Source: an uncultured cyanobacterium (GTDB taxonomy: Bacteria; Cyanobacteriota; Cyanobacteriia; Cyanobacteriales; Geitlerinemataceae). From it: a stretch of 64,000 bases of DNA. Location of the stretch: the NCBI GenBank assembly GCA_937899645.1, contig CALCCD010000013.1, forward strand, positions 1-64,000, in the 5' to 3' direction. Positions within the stretch are counted from its first letter, which is position 1. Every line of letters starts with the position of its first letter. The position numbers and the translations under genes were made by a program. Of the stretch, positions 16,138-25,729 are shown piece after piece. Under the pieces are notes generated by a model. It saw only the letters and a program-made list of their open reading frames with translations, was not told the DNA's origin and ran no database searches.

Positions 16138-16198
16138 CACGCGATCGCTTACAGCAGGGCTATTCGACCGAATCTTTATACCTTGAAAACCATACTCC

Positions 16199-16235
16199 AA
16201 AGCGCTTCTGCACCCGAGATGCAGAGGCGCTTTTT
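16199..16235 (+). terminator. Strong Rho-independent terminator
   Basis: AAAGCGC-T-TCTGCA pairs with TGCAGA-G-GCGCTTT around a CCCGAGA loop, and T residues follow the stem. It ends the island transcript. Confidence 0.75.
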
Positions 16236-16344
16236 GATGATGAAATGCTCGTATCTCGGTTCGCGGTTCCCTCGCTGGAAGTAATACGTCAAACGGGTCG
16301 GTCGATTCTACAGCAGGCGTGCTGCTCGCCATACCGACAGCTTT

Positions 16345-16806
16345 TTAAAGCTCGCCGCGAATCTCGCGGACGATACCGTCTTCTAGAAGCACTTCCACCT
16401 GAAGCTTTTTAACCAGATTGTCGCCGATGCCGATCGGGAAGACGCTGTCGATTTGCCCCTGATTGACTTCATTCCCGAGCTGAACGGTCTGCACCTGCTG
16501 GAGCTGTTGGAGGATTTGGTTTTTCTGTTCTAGGAGCTGGCTTTTTTGTTGGTTGACCTGGATCTGGACGTTGTCGATCTGCTGGCGCACCTGGGGTGGC
16601 AACTCAGTAACGGCAATGCCGGAATGCTGCTGCTGGATATCGCGGACGGTGCGGTGGCCTTGGACTTCGAGCTGCTGGAGCTGGCCGTCGAGCCGATCGA
16701 TTTGCTTCTGGAGCTGCGCCTGGGCTTCCTCTTTCCAGCGATCGGTGACGACCGCTTTCACCGTAATCGTGCGCTTGAGTAGGAGCTGAGAGGGGTCGAG
16801 TTCCAT
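16345..16806 (-). CDS. YlqD-family coiled-coil protein
   Basis: A 153-residue protein of the YlqD family, whose function is unknown. The opening MELDPSQLLLKRTITVKAVV and closing VKKLQVEVLLEDGIVREIRG are typical. Between them residues about 25-110 are a Gln-rich coiled coil (for example QAQLQKQIDRLDGQLQQLEV). Homologues are common in cyanobacteria. It is transcribed alone, opposite to the island and in the same direction as the acyl synthetase upstream. Confidence 0.8.
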   Translation of the reverse strand: MELDPSQLLLKRTITVKAVVTDRWKEEAQAQLQKQIDRLDGQLQQLEVQGHRTVRDIQQQHSGIAVTELPPQVRQQIDNVQIQVNQQKSQLLEQKNQILQQLQQVQTVQLGNEVNQGQIDSVFPIGIGDNLVKKLQVEVLLEDGIVREIRGEL

Positions 16807-17017
16807 TAGGAGAGCCTATCGGGGACGGGGACGTTGCCAGAGACCTGGGGAAGCACGAAGGGAAACCCGACCGGAGCCTGCCATCTGTTCGGCGAACGAT
16901 ATGGTTCAGTTTTTACCCTAAGGCGCGACCCCAGGCAAACTCCGGCGAAGTTCCGGTGAAGCCCCAGAGGAGCCCTAGAGAAGCTCCGGCTCGGCTCCGG
17001 TCAAAATCCCAATCGCC

Positions 17018-18976
17018 TTAACGGAACAGCCCGTCGATCGTCTCCTGATAGGCGGCAGTGACGACCGGGCGCTTGATTTTCATCGTCTGGGTCATCTGGC
17101 CGTTGGCGATCGAGAAAGCCTCGGCGATTGCGGCGATCGGACCGATGCGATCGTCGGGGCGGTAGCCGGGGCGATCGCGCACTTGGCTATCCAGCTCGCG
17201 GCGCAGCAGTTTAAGCAGCTTCGGTTCGTCCAGAGCGATCGGCAGCGTCGCTTCGGCATCGAACGTCACGCTATTCTCCTTCGCCCAGGCTCCCAGCGCG
17301 TCGAAGTTGGGCACGATTAGCGCGCCGAGCTGCTTTTGGTCTTGGCCGACGAGCATGATTTGGTCGATGTAGGAGCTACGGAGGCAGGCGTCTTCGATCG
17401 GCTGTGGTTCGATATTTTCGCCGTTACTCAGGACGATCGTGTCCTTGGCGCGCCCGGTTAGAATGACGTGGTTTTCGTGGTTGAGGCAGCCCAGATCGCC
17501 AGTGTCGAACCAGCCGTCGGCGTCGATCGCCTTGGCCGTCGCTTCCGGGTTGCGGAAGTAGCCGCGCATTACCTGGGGGCCGCGCGCCAGCACCAGACCG
17601 CGCTCGCCACGGGACAGCGTCTCGCGCGTTTCGGGATCGACGATCTTGACTTCAGTGTCACGAATCGGCAAGCCGGACGCGCCGGGGATATTCGCCTCAA
17701 CCCGACGCACGCTCAACACCGGCGAAGTTTCCGTTAGGCCGTAGCCGACGAGCAGATCGATGCCGAGAATCCCGAAGAAGTTGTCGATATGTCGCGCCAG
17801 CGAGCCACCGCCGCTGACGAAGTATTTCACCTGGCCGCCGGTCGCCGCGCGGACTTTGCTATAAACGAGCTTGTTGCCGATCGCGTAGAGTGGCGCGAGT
17901 GCCGCAGCTTTGACCTTCGCCTTAAGCTTCGCGCCCGCGCTCGGTGGCGTCGCGTCGAGCATCAAGCCTCGAGCCCGATTGCGCGCGTCGAGGTAGCGCT
18001 GGCCGACTTTAACAAAGAAATTAATGAGCTTCTGCTGTTTTTCAGATTTGGCGCGGAAGCTTTTCTGGACGCCTTCGTAAATCGACTCCCACAGACGCGG
18101 TACGCCGATCGTGGCTTGGGGTTTATAGGTCGTCAGGTCGTTTTTAAAGTAGCGAATGCTGGTGTAAATCAACGTCGCCCCCTGGGAGAGCAGGTAGTAC
18201 TCGCTCGTGCGCTCGTAGGCGTGCCAGGTGGGCAGGATAGCCAGCGCCCGATCGCCCACCTCGATCGGGATAATCGCGCCGAAACAGCAAATCTGCTGCA
18301 TCAGGTTGCCGTGGGTGAGCATTGCGCCCTTGGGTTTGCCCGTCGTGCCGGAAGTGTAAATCAGCGTCGCGAGGGTCGAGCGATCGTGCTGGTGCGGCGT
18401 CGGGATGCGGCCTTGCCCCAGCGCCATCACCTGCTTGAAGTTCAAGACCTTGCGCGAGCTGTCGGCGGGTGGCTCTTCGTCGGAGAGCAGCACGATCCAG
18501 AGGCCGGTGGCGAATTCAAACTCGCTCTCGGCGTCGTCTTCGAGCTTTTGCAGGGTCGCCAGGTCGGCCACGATCGCGCCGACGCTGCCGCTGTTGTCGA
18601 GCATATAGAGCAGCTCGCTCGGATCGGCCTGGCTCGATCGCACCACGTTCGCCGCGCCCGCCGTCATCGTCCCCTGGTCGGCCACGATCCAGCGCGGGCT
18701 GTTGTCGGCGAAGATCGCCACGCGCGTCGGGTCGCCATCGTCATCGCGCCCCGGCGTCACGCCCAGCGCTTGAATCCCGGCGGCGAACTGCTGGATCTGC
18801 TGGTGCAGCTCGCGGAAAGTGACTTTCACTTCCGGTGTGGCGTGGGGGTCGTGAAGCGCTAAGGAATTACCGAACTTCGCGATCGCCAGCGGCCAGATAT
18901 CGGGGACGGCGGCGACGCGATCGTAGTCGATCAGATAGTCGGGGCGGGTCGGCCAGGGGGCAGTCGCAATCGTCAT
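17018..18976 (-). CDS. Long-chain acyl-ACP/acyl-CoA synthetase (AMP-forming)
   Basis: A 652-residue adenylate-forming enzyme. The ATP/AMP loop is IYTSGTTGKPKGAMLTHGN (residues about 206-224), followed by GYGLTETSPV (about 420), DGWFDTGDLG (about 485) and GRAKDTIVLSNGENIEPQP (about 502-520). It activates free fatty acids to acyl-AMP and then thioesters. Cyanobacteria usually have one such enzyme, the acyl-ACP synthetase Aas, which recycles membrane lipid fatty acids, so this is probably that enzyme. Its length is close to the family. ATG 18976 gives MTIATAPWPT. It is transcribed alone and divergent from the kinase gene. Confidence 0.9.
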   Translation of the reverse strand: MTIATAPWPTRPDYLIDYDRVAAVPDIWPLAIAKFGNSLALHDPHATPEVKVTFRELHQQIQQFAAGIQALGVTPGRDDDGDPTRVAIFADNSPRWIVADQGTMTAGAANVVRSSQADPSELLYMLDNSGSVGAIVADLATLQKLEDDAESEFEFATGLWIVLLSDEEPPADSSRKVLNFKQVMALGQGRIPTPHQHDRSTLATLIYTSGTTGKPKGAMLTHGNLMQQICCFGAIIPIEVGDRALAILPTWHAYERTSEYYLLSQGATLIYTSIRYFKNDLTTYKPQATIGVPRLWESIYEGVQKSFRAKSEKQQKLINFFVKVGQRYLDARNRARGLMLDATPPSAGAKLKAKVKAAALAPLYAIGNKLVYSKVRAATGGQVKYFVSGGGSLARHIDNFFGILGIDLLVGYGLTETSPVLSVRRVEANIPGASGLPIRDTEVKIVDPETRETLSRGERGLVLARGPQVMRGYFRNPEATAKAIDADGWFDTGDLGCLNHENHVILTGRAKDTIVLSNGENIEPQPIEDACLRSSYIDQIMLVGQDQKQLGALIVPNFDALGAWAKENSVTFDAEATLPIALDEPKLLKLLRRELDSQVRDRPGYRPDDRIGPIAAIAEAFSIANGQMTQTMKIKRPVVTAAYQETIDGLFR

Positions 18977-19277
18977 GGTGATAAAGAGAGATGATTATGG
19001 CAGTGGAAACGAGCGATCGAGCGGCGCGAACTCGACCCGCGAACTCGACCGACTTTCTATCGATATCTACGATGGTGCGCGACGAGCCGGGCGACTCAGC
19101 GGCAGTTTATGACGCTTCTTGCAATGGTTCCCCGGGCCGGTCAGTGTCAAAATTGTCCTAAGGAACGGGCGCGATCGCAGGCCAGTGCGCAACGGAGGCG
19201 TCTTTCCCGTAAGCGTTTTGCCACGCCCTTCAGAATACTCGATCGCTTTTCGAGCGATCTTCTCTCACCGCAGGCAC
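18977..19277. other. Divergent intergenic region, synthetase/kinase
   Basis: 301 bp with no gene supported. It should hold both promoters. The clearest structure is GATCGCT (19241-19247) paired with AGCGATC (19253-19259), a small hairpin about 20 bp before the kinase ATG, which could affect its translation. Confidence 0.45.
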
Positions 19278-19922
19278 ATGACCCCATCCCTCGACCGACA
19301 GTACGACACGATCGAACGCGGGCTGCTGCCCGAGCTGGTGGTCGAGCGGGTTACGCCGAACGATCCGGTGGTCGTGAAGCATTTGCCGGAGCCTTGGGAA
19401 ATCGTCGGGACGGGGAACTACGCGGCGGTGTTCGCCCATCCAGAATTCTCCGATCGCGTCGTTAAGGTCTACGCGCCGGGCTGTCCGGGCATCGAAGAAG
19501 AAATCGAGGTGTACCAGCGCCTGGGCGAGCATCCGGCTTATTCACGCTGCTACGGTTCCGGCGAGAATTTCCTAATCTTGCGGCGCATTTACGGCGTCAC
19601 GTTCTACGACTGCTTGCCGCGCGGCATCAAGATTCCGCCGATCGCGATCGAGGATATCGATCGCGCCTTGGCCTACGCCCGCGATCGCGGCCTAACGCCC
19701 CACGACGTTCACGGGCGCAACGTCATGCTCTGCGACGGTCGCGGCGTGATGGTAGATGTCTCGGACTTTCTAGTGGACGAAGATCGAGACAAAGCCTGGC
19801 AAGATCTGCGCTGGGCCTACCGCTGGATTTACCGCCCGTTTCTAGCCTGGCGTCCGGTGCGCGTATCCTACTCGCTGCTGGATTTAATCCGGAAGGTTCA
19901 CCTGTGGATGCGGCGATCGTAG
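19278..19922 (+). CDS. Small protein-kinase-like (Ser/Thr or APH-type) protein
   Basis: A 214-residue protein-kinase-like protein. The N-lobe is short, with GTGNYAAVF as a glycine-rich loop and VVKVY holding the ATP Lys. The catalytic loop is HDVHGRNVM (residues about 147-155), in which Asp aligns with the HRD/HxD catalytic Asp and Asn with the metal Asn, and MVDVSDF stands in for the DFG segment. The C-lobe is short and ends in a basic patch. ATG 19278 was chosen since the longer frame from 19119 reads through noncoding sequence. The substrate is unknown. Homologues of this compact type occur in cyanobacteria. Confidence 0.75.
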   Translation: MTPSLDRQYDTIERGLLPELVVERVTPNDPVVVKHLPEPWEIVGTGNYAAVFAHPEFSDRVVKVYAPGCPGIEEEIEVYQRLGEHPAYSRCYGSGENFLILRRIYGVTFYDCLPRGIKIPPIAIEDIDRALAYARDRGLTPHDVHGRNVMLCDGRGVMVDVSDFLVDEDRDKAWQDLRWAYRWIYRPFLAWRPVRVSYSLLDLIRKVHLWMRRS

Positions 19923-19988
19923 CAGCCCCCTCCCCCACGCGACTCCCAGCGCCGCGCAAATATTTCTCTCCACAGCAGCCCCCCTCCC

Positions 19989-21278
19989 ATGCATATCGGC
20001 CTCTACTGTCCGGCGGAAACCGGACACCTCAACACCATGCTCCCCCTCGGTGAAGCGCTCCAGGCGCGGGGTCATCGCGTCACCTTCGTCGGCATCGAAG
20101 ACGCCCGCGACAAAGTCGAAGCCGCACGCCTCGACTTCTTCGCGATCGCCACCAACGTCTTGCCCGAGGGCAGCATGGACGAAATCCTCGAAACCCTCGG
20201 CGAACTGAAGGGACTGCCCGCGCTGCTCTACACCGTCAAAGCCTTCCGCGACACGTCCGAAAAAGTCCTCAAACACGGCGCGATCGCCTGCAAAGACCTC
20301 CAGCTCGACGGCATGGTTATCGATCAAGCGACCGCCGAAGCCAGCGCGATCGCCCGCTTTCTAGACGTTCCCTACGTGACGGTTTGCAGCGCCTTGCCGT
20401 TCGACCCCGAGCCCGGAGTCCCACCGCTGTTTAGCACCTGGACTTACAAAGACGCATGGCTTCCCAAGCTGCGAAACGCCCTAATCCACGGTTTTTTCTC
20501 GTCTACGCTGGGCGCGATCGTCAAAGCCCCGATCCGAGCTTTCTTCAAGGCACAAAACCTCGCCCTCCCCGAGAATTTAAACTCGCCCGTCGCGATGATT
20601 TCCCACCAGCCAAAATCCTTTGAATTCCCCCGAGAAAAGCTGCCCGTACACTTCCACTTCACCGGGCCGTACCACACCACAACCAGCCGCAAGCCCGTCG
20701 ATTTCTCCTGGGAGCGCCTGACCGGCGAGCCGTTGATTTATGCCTCGATGGGAACGCTGCAAAACCGCCTTAGCGACGTGTTTCAAACCATTGCCACCGC
20801 CTGCGAAAATCTCAGCGCCCAGCTCGTAATTTCCCTCGGCGGCTCGGGCGATCCCGCCGATCTGCCGCCCCTGCCAGGCAACCCGATCGTCGTCCGCTAC
20901 GCGCCGCAAATCGAGCTACTGAAAAAAGCCACCCTGACGATTACCCACGCCGGGATGAACACCACCCTGGAGTCGCTGACCCACGGCGTGCCGATGGTCG
21001 CCATCCCCGTCACCAACGACCAGCCCGGTATCGCCGCCCGCATCAAGTGGACGGGCGCGGGCGAGTTTGTCCCGCTCGATCGGCTCGATGCCGAGACACT
21101 GCGAAAGCTGGTGTCGCAAGTGCTGGAAACGCCGAGCTATCGCGATCGGGCGCAGTCGTTCGCAGAGGAAATCGCGACGTCCGGCGGCACGAAGCTGGCC
21201 GTTTCTATCATCGAAACGGCGCTGGCTGACAAGCAGCCTGTTGTTTCAGTGCAGGCCAACGCATCAGAACGTTCGTAA
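19989..21278 (+). CDS. Glycosyltransferase family 1 (UGT/MGT type)
   Basis: A 429-residue GT-B glycosyltransferase. The N-terminus (MHIGLYCPAETGHLNTMLPL) has the acceptor-side Gly-His segment. The C-terminal donor-binding block runs from VVRYAPQIELLKKATLTITH through HAGMNTTLESLTHGVPMVAI to the PVTNDQPG end of the nucleotide-sugar site (residues about 300-345). Such enzymes move a sugar from a UDP- or dTDP-sugar to lipids, carotenoids, sterols or polyketides. A carotenoid glycosyltransferase is possible, but the acceptor cannot be read from the sequence. It starts 66 bp after the kinase gene on the same strand and may share its transcript. Confidence 0.85.
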   Translation: MHIGLYCPAETGHLNTMLPLGEALQARGHRVTFVGIEDARDKVEAARLDFFAIATNVLPEGSMDEILETLGELKGLPALLYTVKAFRDTSEKVLKHGAIACKDLQLDGMVIDQATAEASAIARFLDVPYVTVCSALPFDPEPGVPPLFSTWTYKDAWLPKLRNALIHGFFSSTLGAIVKAPIRAFFKAQNLALPENLNSPVAMISHQPKSFEFPREKLPVHFHFTGPYHTTTSRKPVDFSWERLTGEPLIYASMGTLQNRLSDVFQTIATACENLSAQLVISLGGSGDPADLPPLPGNPIVVRYAPQIELLKKATLTITHAGMNTTLESLTHGVPMVAIPVTNDQPGIAARIKWTGAGEFVPLDRLDAETLRKLVSQVLETPSYRDRAQSFAEEIATSGGTKLAVSIIETALADKQPVVSVQANASERS

Positions 21279-21511
21279 GGTCGTCACAGCAGTGCGCCCG
21301 CGATATTGGGTGCATCTCATCAAGTCAAGTCGCAGTAAGGGATCGCTTATTGCGGTTGCAGATCGCCTGAAATACATCGACTTCGAGAATTTGATTATCA
21401 ATTTAATATCAGAACAAAGTGCCGCTCTGCACTAATAAGATGCACTCAGAGAGGTTAGACTTTCAGAGTCAGTGCTTTCCAAAGCTGCTCGCTATTCATC
21501 GAGGTGTGAAA

Positions 21512-23152
21512 ATGTTGTCAATGGATGAAGCGTTGAAGCTCTTAAAAGATGGCGAACAGCGTCAATGGTTGATTGCTGATTGGGGATGGCATGAGAAAGG
21601 CCGTGGAAATGGGGGAGTTTACCTTGGCCTCCTTCGACCTGATGCAGAAGATCGATGTTTGCGAGATGCTTCATGGGATGTGAACCAAGGTGACGGACTG
21701 ACAGGTTTTAGAACATGGTGGGATGAAGGTAGCGAGCATGTTCAATATAGATATGCACCCATCAGCAATGATTGTTGGCCTCTAGTAGTTCGTCGAGAAT
21801 TTCATGGGCTAGCGGAAAACCAGTGTGACTTATTAGAAGAATTTCGCCTCTATCACAATTTGTGGCATGACAGAACCTCTGACAATTACTACAAAATCAA
21901 AAACGATGGAGATAAGCAGAAAATTGTACATAGAGACAAGAAAGGCGCAATGCTTGTCGATACTGCTTCGTTGCGACAATTTTGTGCAGCGAGAGAATTG
22001 CTTATGGTGTTGCAGGTAGATGCAGTTCAGTATTTTGAAGAGGTGCAGGAGGAGATTTCTGAGGAGATACGGCAAGATAACTTGTGCATGTTTCTCCATA
22101 AAACAAACGATCCAGATTTTATTGATAAACCGTCATTTGGCCGTCTTCTGGGAAAAAGAGTAATTCGCCCTCTGTCAATTGAGAAGTGCGGAGGCTGGCC
22201 TTTCAAAAAAGAGAAGACTTACGAATCCTTCATTATTGGCGTTGATGAAGAAGGAGAAGATGTTCTGTTCACAAGTAATCCTGACGAGTTGGGCAACTAC
22301 TTTGGAGCAAATCCAGACAGCCCTCAATACCTAACGCCTATATCCTTCAGAAAAGATGTTCTCAAGAAATATTTGGAACGTCCTAGCCTCTGTTCGGTAG
22401 ATGATGGTCATCTAAGCTGTGGTAGTGCTTGGGGAGTCCGAATAGACAACGATCATGAGGATGTAGTTGTAGTCTTTCTTGGGGATTTAGGTCGAGATCT
22501 TCCTGAAAGCGAACAGCGGTATTGGCGTGCATTTAATGTTCGACCAGAGAGAGGTCTTAGCGATACATGCCTCAAGCGATCTTTCTTTTGCCAGCCTGCA
22601 TCTGCGGAGAACTTCGATCATGCAATCAAAGCTGAAAGACGCAAGATGCGAGGAAAATGGCAGGAAGCATTTGAGTTCAGTCTTTATGCAGAACTACATG
22701 AGGACGACATTGGAATTCTTTCCGATCTCAGGGTTCCCATTTCCGAAGAGTGGGTAGAGTTCGATCGATGCACTATCGCAGCATCTAAGGTTTTTATTGA
22801 TTACTTGAATGAATCACCGTTGGGGAAGATGGCGAAAGATGAGATACGTAGAATGAAAGCAGCCAATCCGGATAGGCCAATACGTGGGATTGATAAACTA
22901 CAGGCATGGTTCGTCCAGAATGGCGGAGAGAATGCACCTTTAGAAAGCGTCAATGCTCTTCGAACTCTCCAATCACTTCGCTCTAAATCGTCTGCCCACA
23001 GAAAGAACAGTGAATTAAGAAAACTGCTTTCAAAACACAATCTGGATCAAAGCTCACCGCGAGATGTTTACAAAGAGATGGTTGCCAAGCCACTTCTAGA
23101 ATATTGCAGAAGCCTGCAGCGTTTCGCCGAATCCAAAATTGAGGAATCGTAG
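21512..23152 (+). CDS. Unrecognised 546-residue protein in an AT-rich islet
   Basis: A 546-residue soluble protein with no family that I recognise. The first 200 residues are aromatic-rich (WLIADWGWHEKGRGNGGVYL; later YHNLWHDRTSDNYYKI). The middle has acidic turns (VDEEGEDVLF; DNDHEDVVVVFLGDLG). The last 150 residues look helical and basic. ATG 21512 has a GAGG seven bases upstream; ATG 21521 is an alternative. The gene is AT-richer than both neighbours, like the NACHT gene. The leader can form a GCACT (21442-21446)/AGTGC (21471-21475) hairpin. I take it as horizontally acquired cargo; defence is one option but no motif shows it. Confidence 0.7.
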   Translation: MLSMDEALKLLKDGEQRQWLIADWGWHEKGRGNGGVYLGLLRPDAEDRCLRDASWDVNQGDGLTGFRTWWDEGSEHVQYRYAPISNDCWPLVVRREFHGLAENQCDLLEEFRLYHNLWHDRTSDNYYKIKNDGDKQKIVHRDKKGAMLVDTASLRQFCAARELLMVLQVDAVQYFEEVQEEISEEIRQDNLCMFLHKTNDPDFIDKPSFGRLLGKRVIRPLSIEKCGGWPFKKEKTYESFIIGVDEEGEDVLFTSNPDELGNYFGANPDSPQYLTPISFRKDVLKKYLERPSLCSVDDGHLSCGSAWGVRIDNDHEDVVVVFLGDLGRDLPESEQRYWRAFNVRPERGLSDTCLKRSFFCQPASAENFDHAIKAERRKMRGKWQEAFEFSLYAELHEDDIGILSDLRVPISEEWVEFDRCTIAASKVFIDYLNESPLGKMAKDEIRRMKAANPDRPIRGIDKLQAWFVQNGGENAPLESVNALRTLQSLRSKSSAHRKNSELRKLLSKHNLDQSSPRDVYKEMVAKPLLEYCRSLQRFAESKIEES

Positions 23153-23313
23153 ATTGTTCTCTAGTTCTGGGTGGCCAGTGTCAAACCATCGTCTGATTAA
23201 CGGACAAAACTCACTCGAGCCCTAATCAACTCAAGTAACAGCGCGATATCTCCCCGTTCACACCACATTCGGGCGCATTGCCATGCGCCCCTACACGCAA
23301 TCTTTCCTCCGTC

Positions 23314-24171
23314 ATGAAACCTCCAGCCACAAAACCTCCAGCAGTCAAACAGTTCGTCCAGCTCGACAAATATCGCGCCGCCTACACCGTCCGGGGCTCC
23401 GGCAGGCCGGTGATTTTGCTGCACGGTTTCTTCGGCGACTCCGAGACGCTGGGCGGGCTGGCCGACGAACTCAAGTCGGATTTTCAGTGCTTTAGCCTAG
23501 AGCTGCTGGGCTTTGGCGACTCCGAAAAGCCGGATATCAAATACCTCGTTGAAGATCAGGTCGAATTCCTCCGGCAGTTTATTGAAAAGCTCAACCTCAA
23601 GGACGTTTACCTGCTCGGCTATTCCTACGGGGCCTGGGTGTCGGCGGCCTACGCGATCGCGCATCCGTCCGACCTCGGCTACCTGGGCCTGCTCGCGCCC
23701 GCCGGGATTCGCGACGATAGCTTTGTTGGCAAATACGACGCCATGAAGCCACTGCTGTGGCCGACGCCGCTGATCGACTGGGCGATCGCGATTTACAAAT
23801 ACATCGCGCCGCTACGTAACGATCGCGCGGGCTACGAAAAAATCCTGCTGTTCCGCACCACCTTTAAAACCCAGCCCGCCGCCACGGCCATCTTGAAGAG
23901 TCGCCTCCGCCCCGAAGACGCGGTCGATACCGTCGAGCATGAGATCCACCGCATCACGACGCCGACGATCGTCGTCGCCGCCGAGCAAGACGAGACCATT
24001 CCCTACTGGCACAGTGAAACCTACGCCAAAACGGTTCCCAACGCCGAAATCGAAGTCGTCCCCGACGGCGACCACGGCTTTATTCGCACCCACAGCACCG
24101 AGATCGCGCAGATCCTCAAGCCGCGCTTTCAGGCCCGCAATCGCGCCACGCCCGGGGCGATCGAAGGCTGA
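23314..24171 (+). CDS. Alpha/beta-hydrolase
   Basis: A 285-residue alpha/beta-hydrolase. The oxyanion segment is LLHGFFGDS (residues about 34-42), the nucleophile elbow is GYSYGAW (Ser about 106), the acid is in AEQDETIP and the base His in DGDHGFI near residue 250. The lid region holds a Pro/Trp-rich loop (LLWPTPLIDWAIAIYKYI). The substrate is unknown; many cyanobacteria carry similar esterase-like genes. ATG 23314 (MKPPATKPPA) is chosen over 23278 because the additional residues are unlike the family, but both are in frame. Confidence 0.85.
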   Translation: MKPPATKPPAVKQFVQLDKYRAAYTVRGSGRPVILLHGFFGDSETLGGLADELKSDFQCFSLELLGFGDSEKPDIKYLVEDQVEFLRQFIEKLNLKDVYLLGYSYGAWVSAAYAIAHPSDLGYLGLLAPAGIRDDSFVGKYDAMKPLLWPTPLIDWAIAIYKYIAPLRNDRAGYEKILLFRTTFKTQPAATAILKSRLRPEDAVDTVEHEIHRITTPTIVVAAEQDETIPYWHSETYAKTVPNAEIEVVPDGDHGFIRTHSTEIAQILKPRFQARNRATPGAIEG

Positions 24172-24371
24172 AAATCGAAGGCCAGCCCGCCGTCTCGTCG
24201 AGATTTCGGCTCGATTTTGGCCCGATACGATCGATCCACAACACATCGCGCCCGATCGCGCTGCAAACCCAGAGGACGGACGATAAAATCCTCTCATCAT
24301 ACAAATCCGCCCGCAGCCCCAGACGCCCGCAGGCGAATCCCGCAACACCGCAAATCGTTCGAGGAACTTCC

Positions 24372-25625
24372 GTGAGCCCAGAAACCATCGCCGCAGCCCC
24401 CACCAAAACCGCCTTTAACGTCGAGCGCTTCGATCGCTACGTCATGACCACCTACGGTCGCTTTCCGATCGCCCTGGAAAAAGGCCGAGGCTGCCGCGTA
24501 TGGGATACCGAAGGCCGCGAGTACCTGGACTTCGTTGCGGGCATCGCCACCTGCACCCTCGGTCACGCGCACCCCGTGGCGATCGAGGCCGTCACGCAGC
24601 AAATGCAGACGCTGCACCACGTCTCGAACCTCTATTACAACGTGCCCCAGGGCGAGCTGGCCGAGTGGCTGGTGAAAAATTCTTGCGCCGATCGCGCCTT
24701 TTTCTGTAACTCCGGCGCGGAAGCCAACGAGGGCGCGATCAAGCTGGTGCGCAAGTACGCCAACACCGTCCGCAACATCGAAGACTCGGTCATCCTGACC
24801 GCCAAGGCCAGCTTTCACGGTCGCACCGTCGCAACGATCACCGCCACCGGCCAGCCCAAGTACCAGAAGAACTTTACGCCGCTGGTTCCCGGCTTTGACT
24901 ACGTGCCCTATAACGACATCGCGGCGCTCGAGGCGGCGCTCGCCAAGCACGGCGAAAAAGTCGCAGGCATCATGCTCGAAGCTATCCAAGGTGAAGGCGG
25001 CGTCCGCCCCGGCGACAAAGCCTACTTCCAGCGCGTCCGCGAACTCTGCGACGAACGCGACATCCTGCTGGTCATCGACGAAGTGCAGGCCGGGATGGGC
25101 CGCACCGGCAAAACCTGGGGTTACGAGAATCTGGGCATCGAGCCGGACGTATTTACCAGCGCCAAAGGTCTCGGTGGCGGCATCCCGATCGGCGCGCTGA
25201 TGACCAAAGAGCACTGCAACGTCCTCAAACCGGGCGACCACGCCAGCACCTACGGTGGCAACCCGTTCGTGTGCGCGGTGGCGCTGTCGGTGTGCAAAAC
25301 CCTGGACAGCGACGACCTACGCACCAACGCCTACGAGCGCGGCGAGCAGCTTCGCGCCGGTCTCCAGGCGATCGCAGCGGACTACAGCAACGATATCGAG
25401 CAGGTGCGCGGCTGGGGTCTGATCGACGGTCTGGTGATTCGCGAAGAATCGAGCGTCACGGCGATCGAGGTCGTCAAAGCTGCGATGGCCAAAGGTCTGC
25501 TGCTGGTTCCTGCTGGCCCGAAAGTCGTGCGCTTCGTGCCGCCGCTGATCGTCACCGCCGAAGAAATCGACCTGGCATTGCAAGCCACCCGCGAAGCTCT
25601 GGCGGAGACTTTGGGCCGAGCGTAG
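24372..25625 (+). CDS. argD: Acetylornithine aminotransferase
   Basis: A 417-residue class III PLP aminotransferase. The domain order is typical: GRGCRVWDTEGREYLDFVAG, FCNSGAEANEGAIKL (cofactor phosphate site), FHGRTVATITATGQPKY, IDEVQAGMGRTG and SAKGLGGGIPIGAL with the Schiff-base Lys (about residue 267). It makes N-acetylornithine in arginine synthesis and can also act on succinyl-diaminopimelate. It starts with GTG 24372. It is a single gene between the hydrolase and the channel. Confidence 0.94.
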   Translation: MSPETIAAAPTKTAFNVERFDRYVMTTYGRFPIALEKGRGCRVWDTEGREYLDFVAGIATCTLGHAHPVAIEAVTQQMQTLHHVSNLYYNVPQGELAEWLVKNSCADRAFFCNSGAEANEGAIKLVRKYANTVRNIEDSVILTAKASFHGRTVATITATGQPKYQKNFTPLVPGFDYVPYNDIAALEAALAKHGEKVAGIMLEAIQGEGGVRPGDKAYFQRVRELCDERDILLVIDEVQAGMGRTGKTWGYENLGIEPDVFTSAKGLGGGIPIGALMTKEHCNVLKPGDHASTYGGNPFVCAVALSVCKTLDSDDLRTNAYERGEQLRAGLQAIAADYSNDIEQVRGWGLIDGLVIREESSVTAIEVVKAAMAKGLLLVPAGPKVVRFVPPLIVTAEEIDLALQATREALAETLGRA

Positions 25626-25729
25626 TCAAAGCCCTGGGCTAGGTGAATCGTAGGGGCGCATTGACGGTCTTTCTGCCGAGCTAGAATCGAGAAACGACCC
25701 GATCGCGCTCTTCGTTCTCGGTTTTTACG

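Noticed and set aside
12655-21480. Similar words (CACTC, GAGAGGTT, CAGTGCTT) near the two AT-rich islets, as possible att sites
   Set aside because: The matches are short and interrupted; no integrase gene is present. Too weak to call attachment sites.
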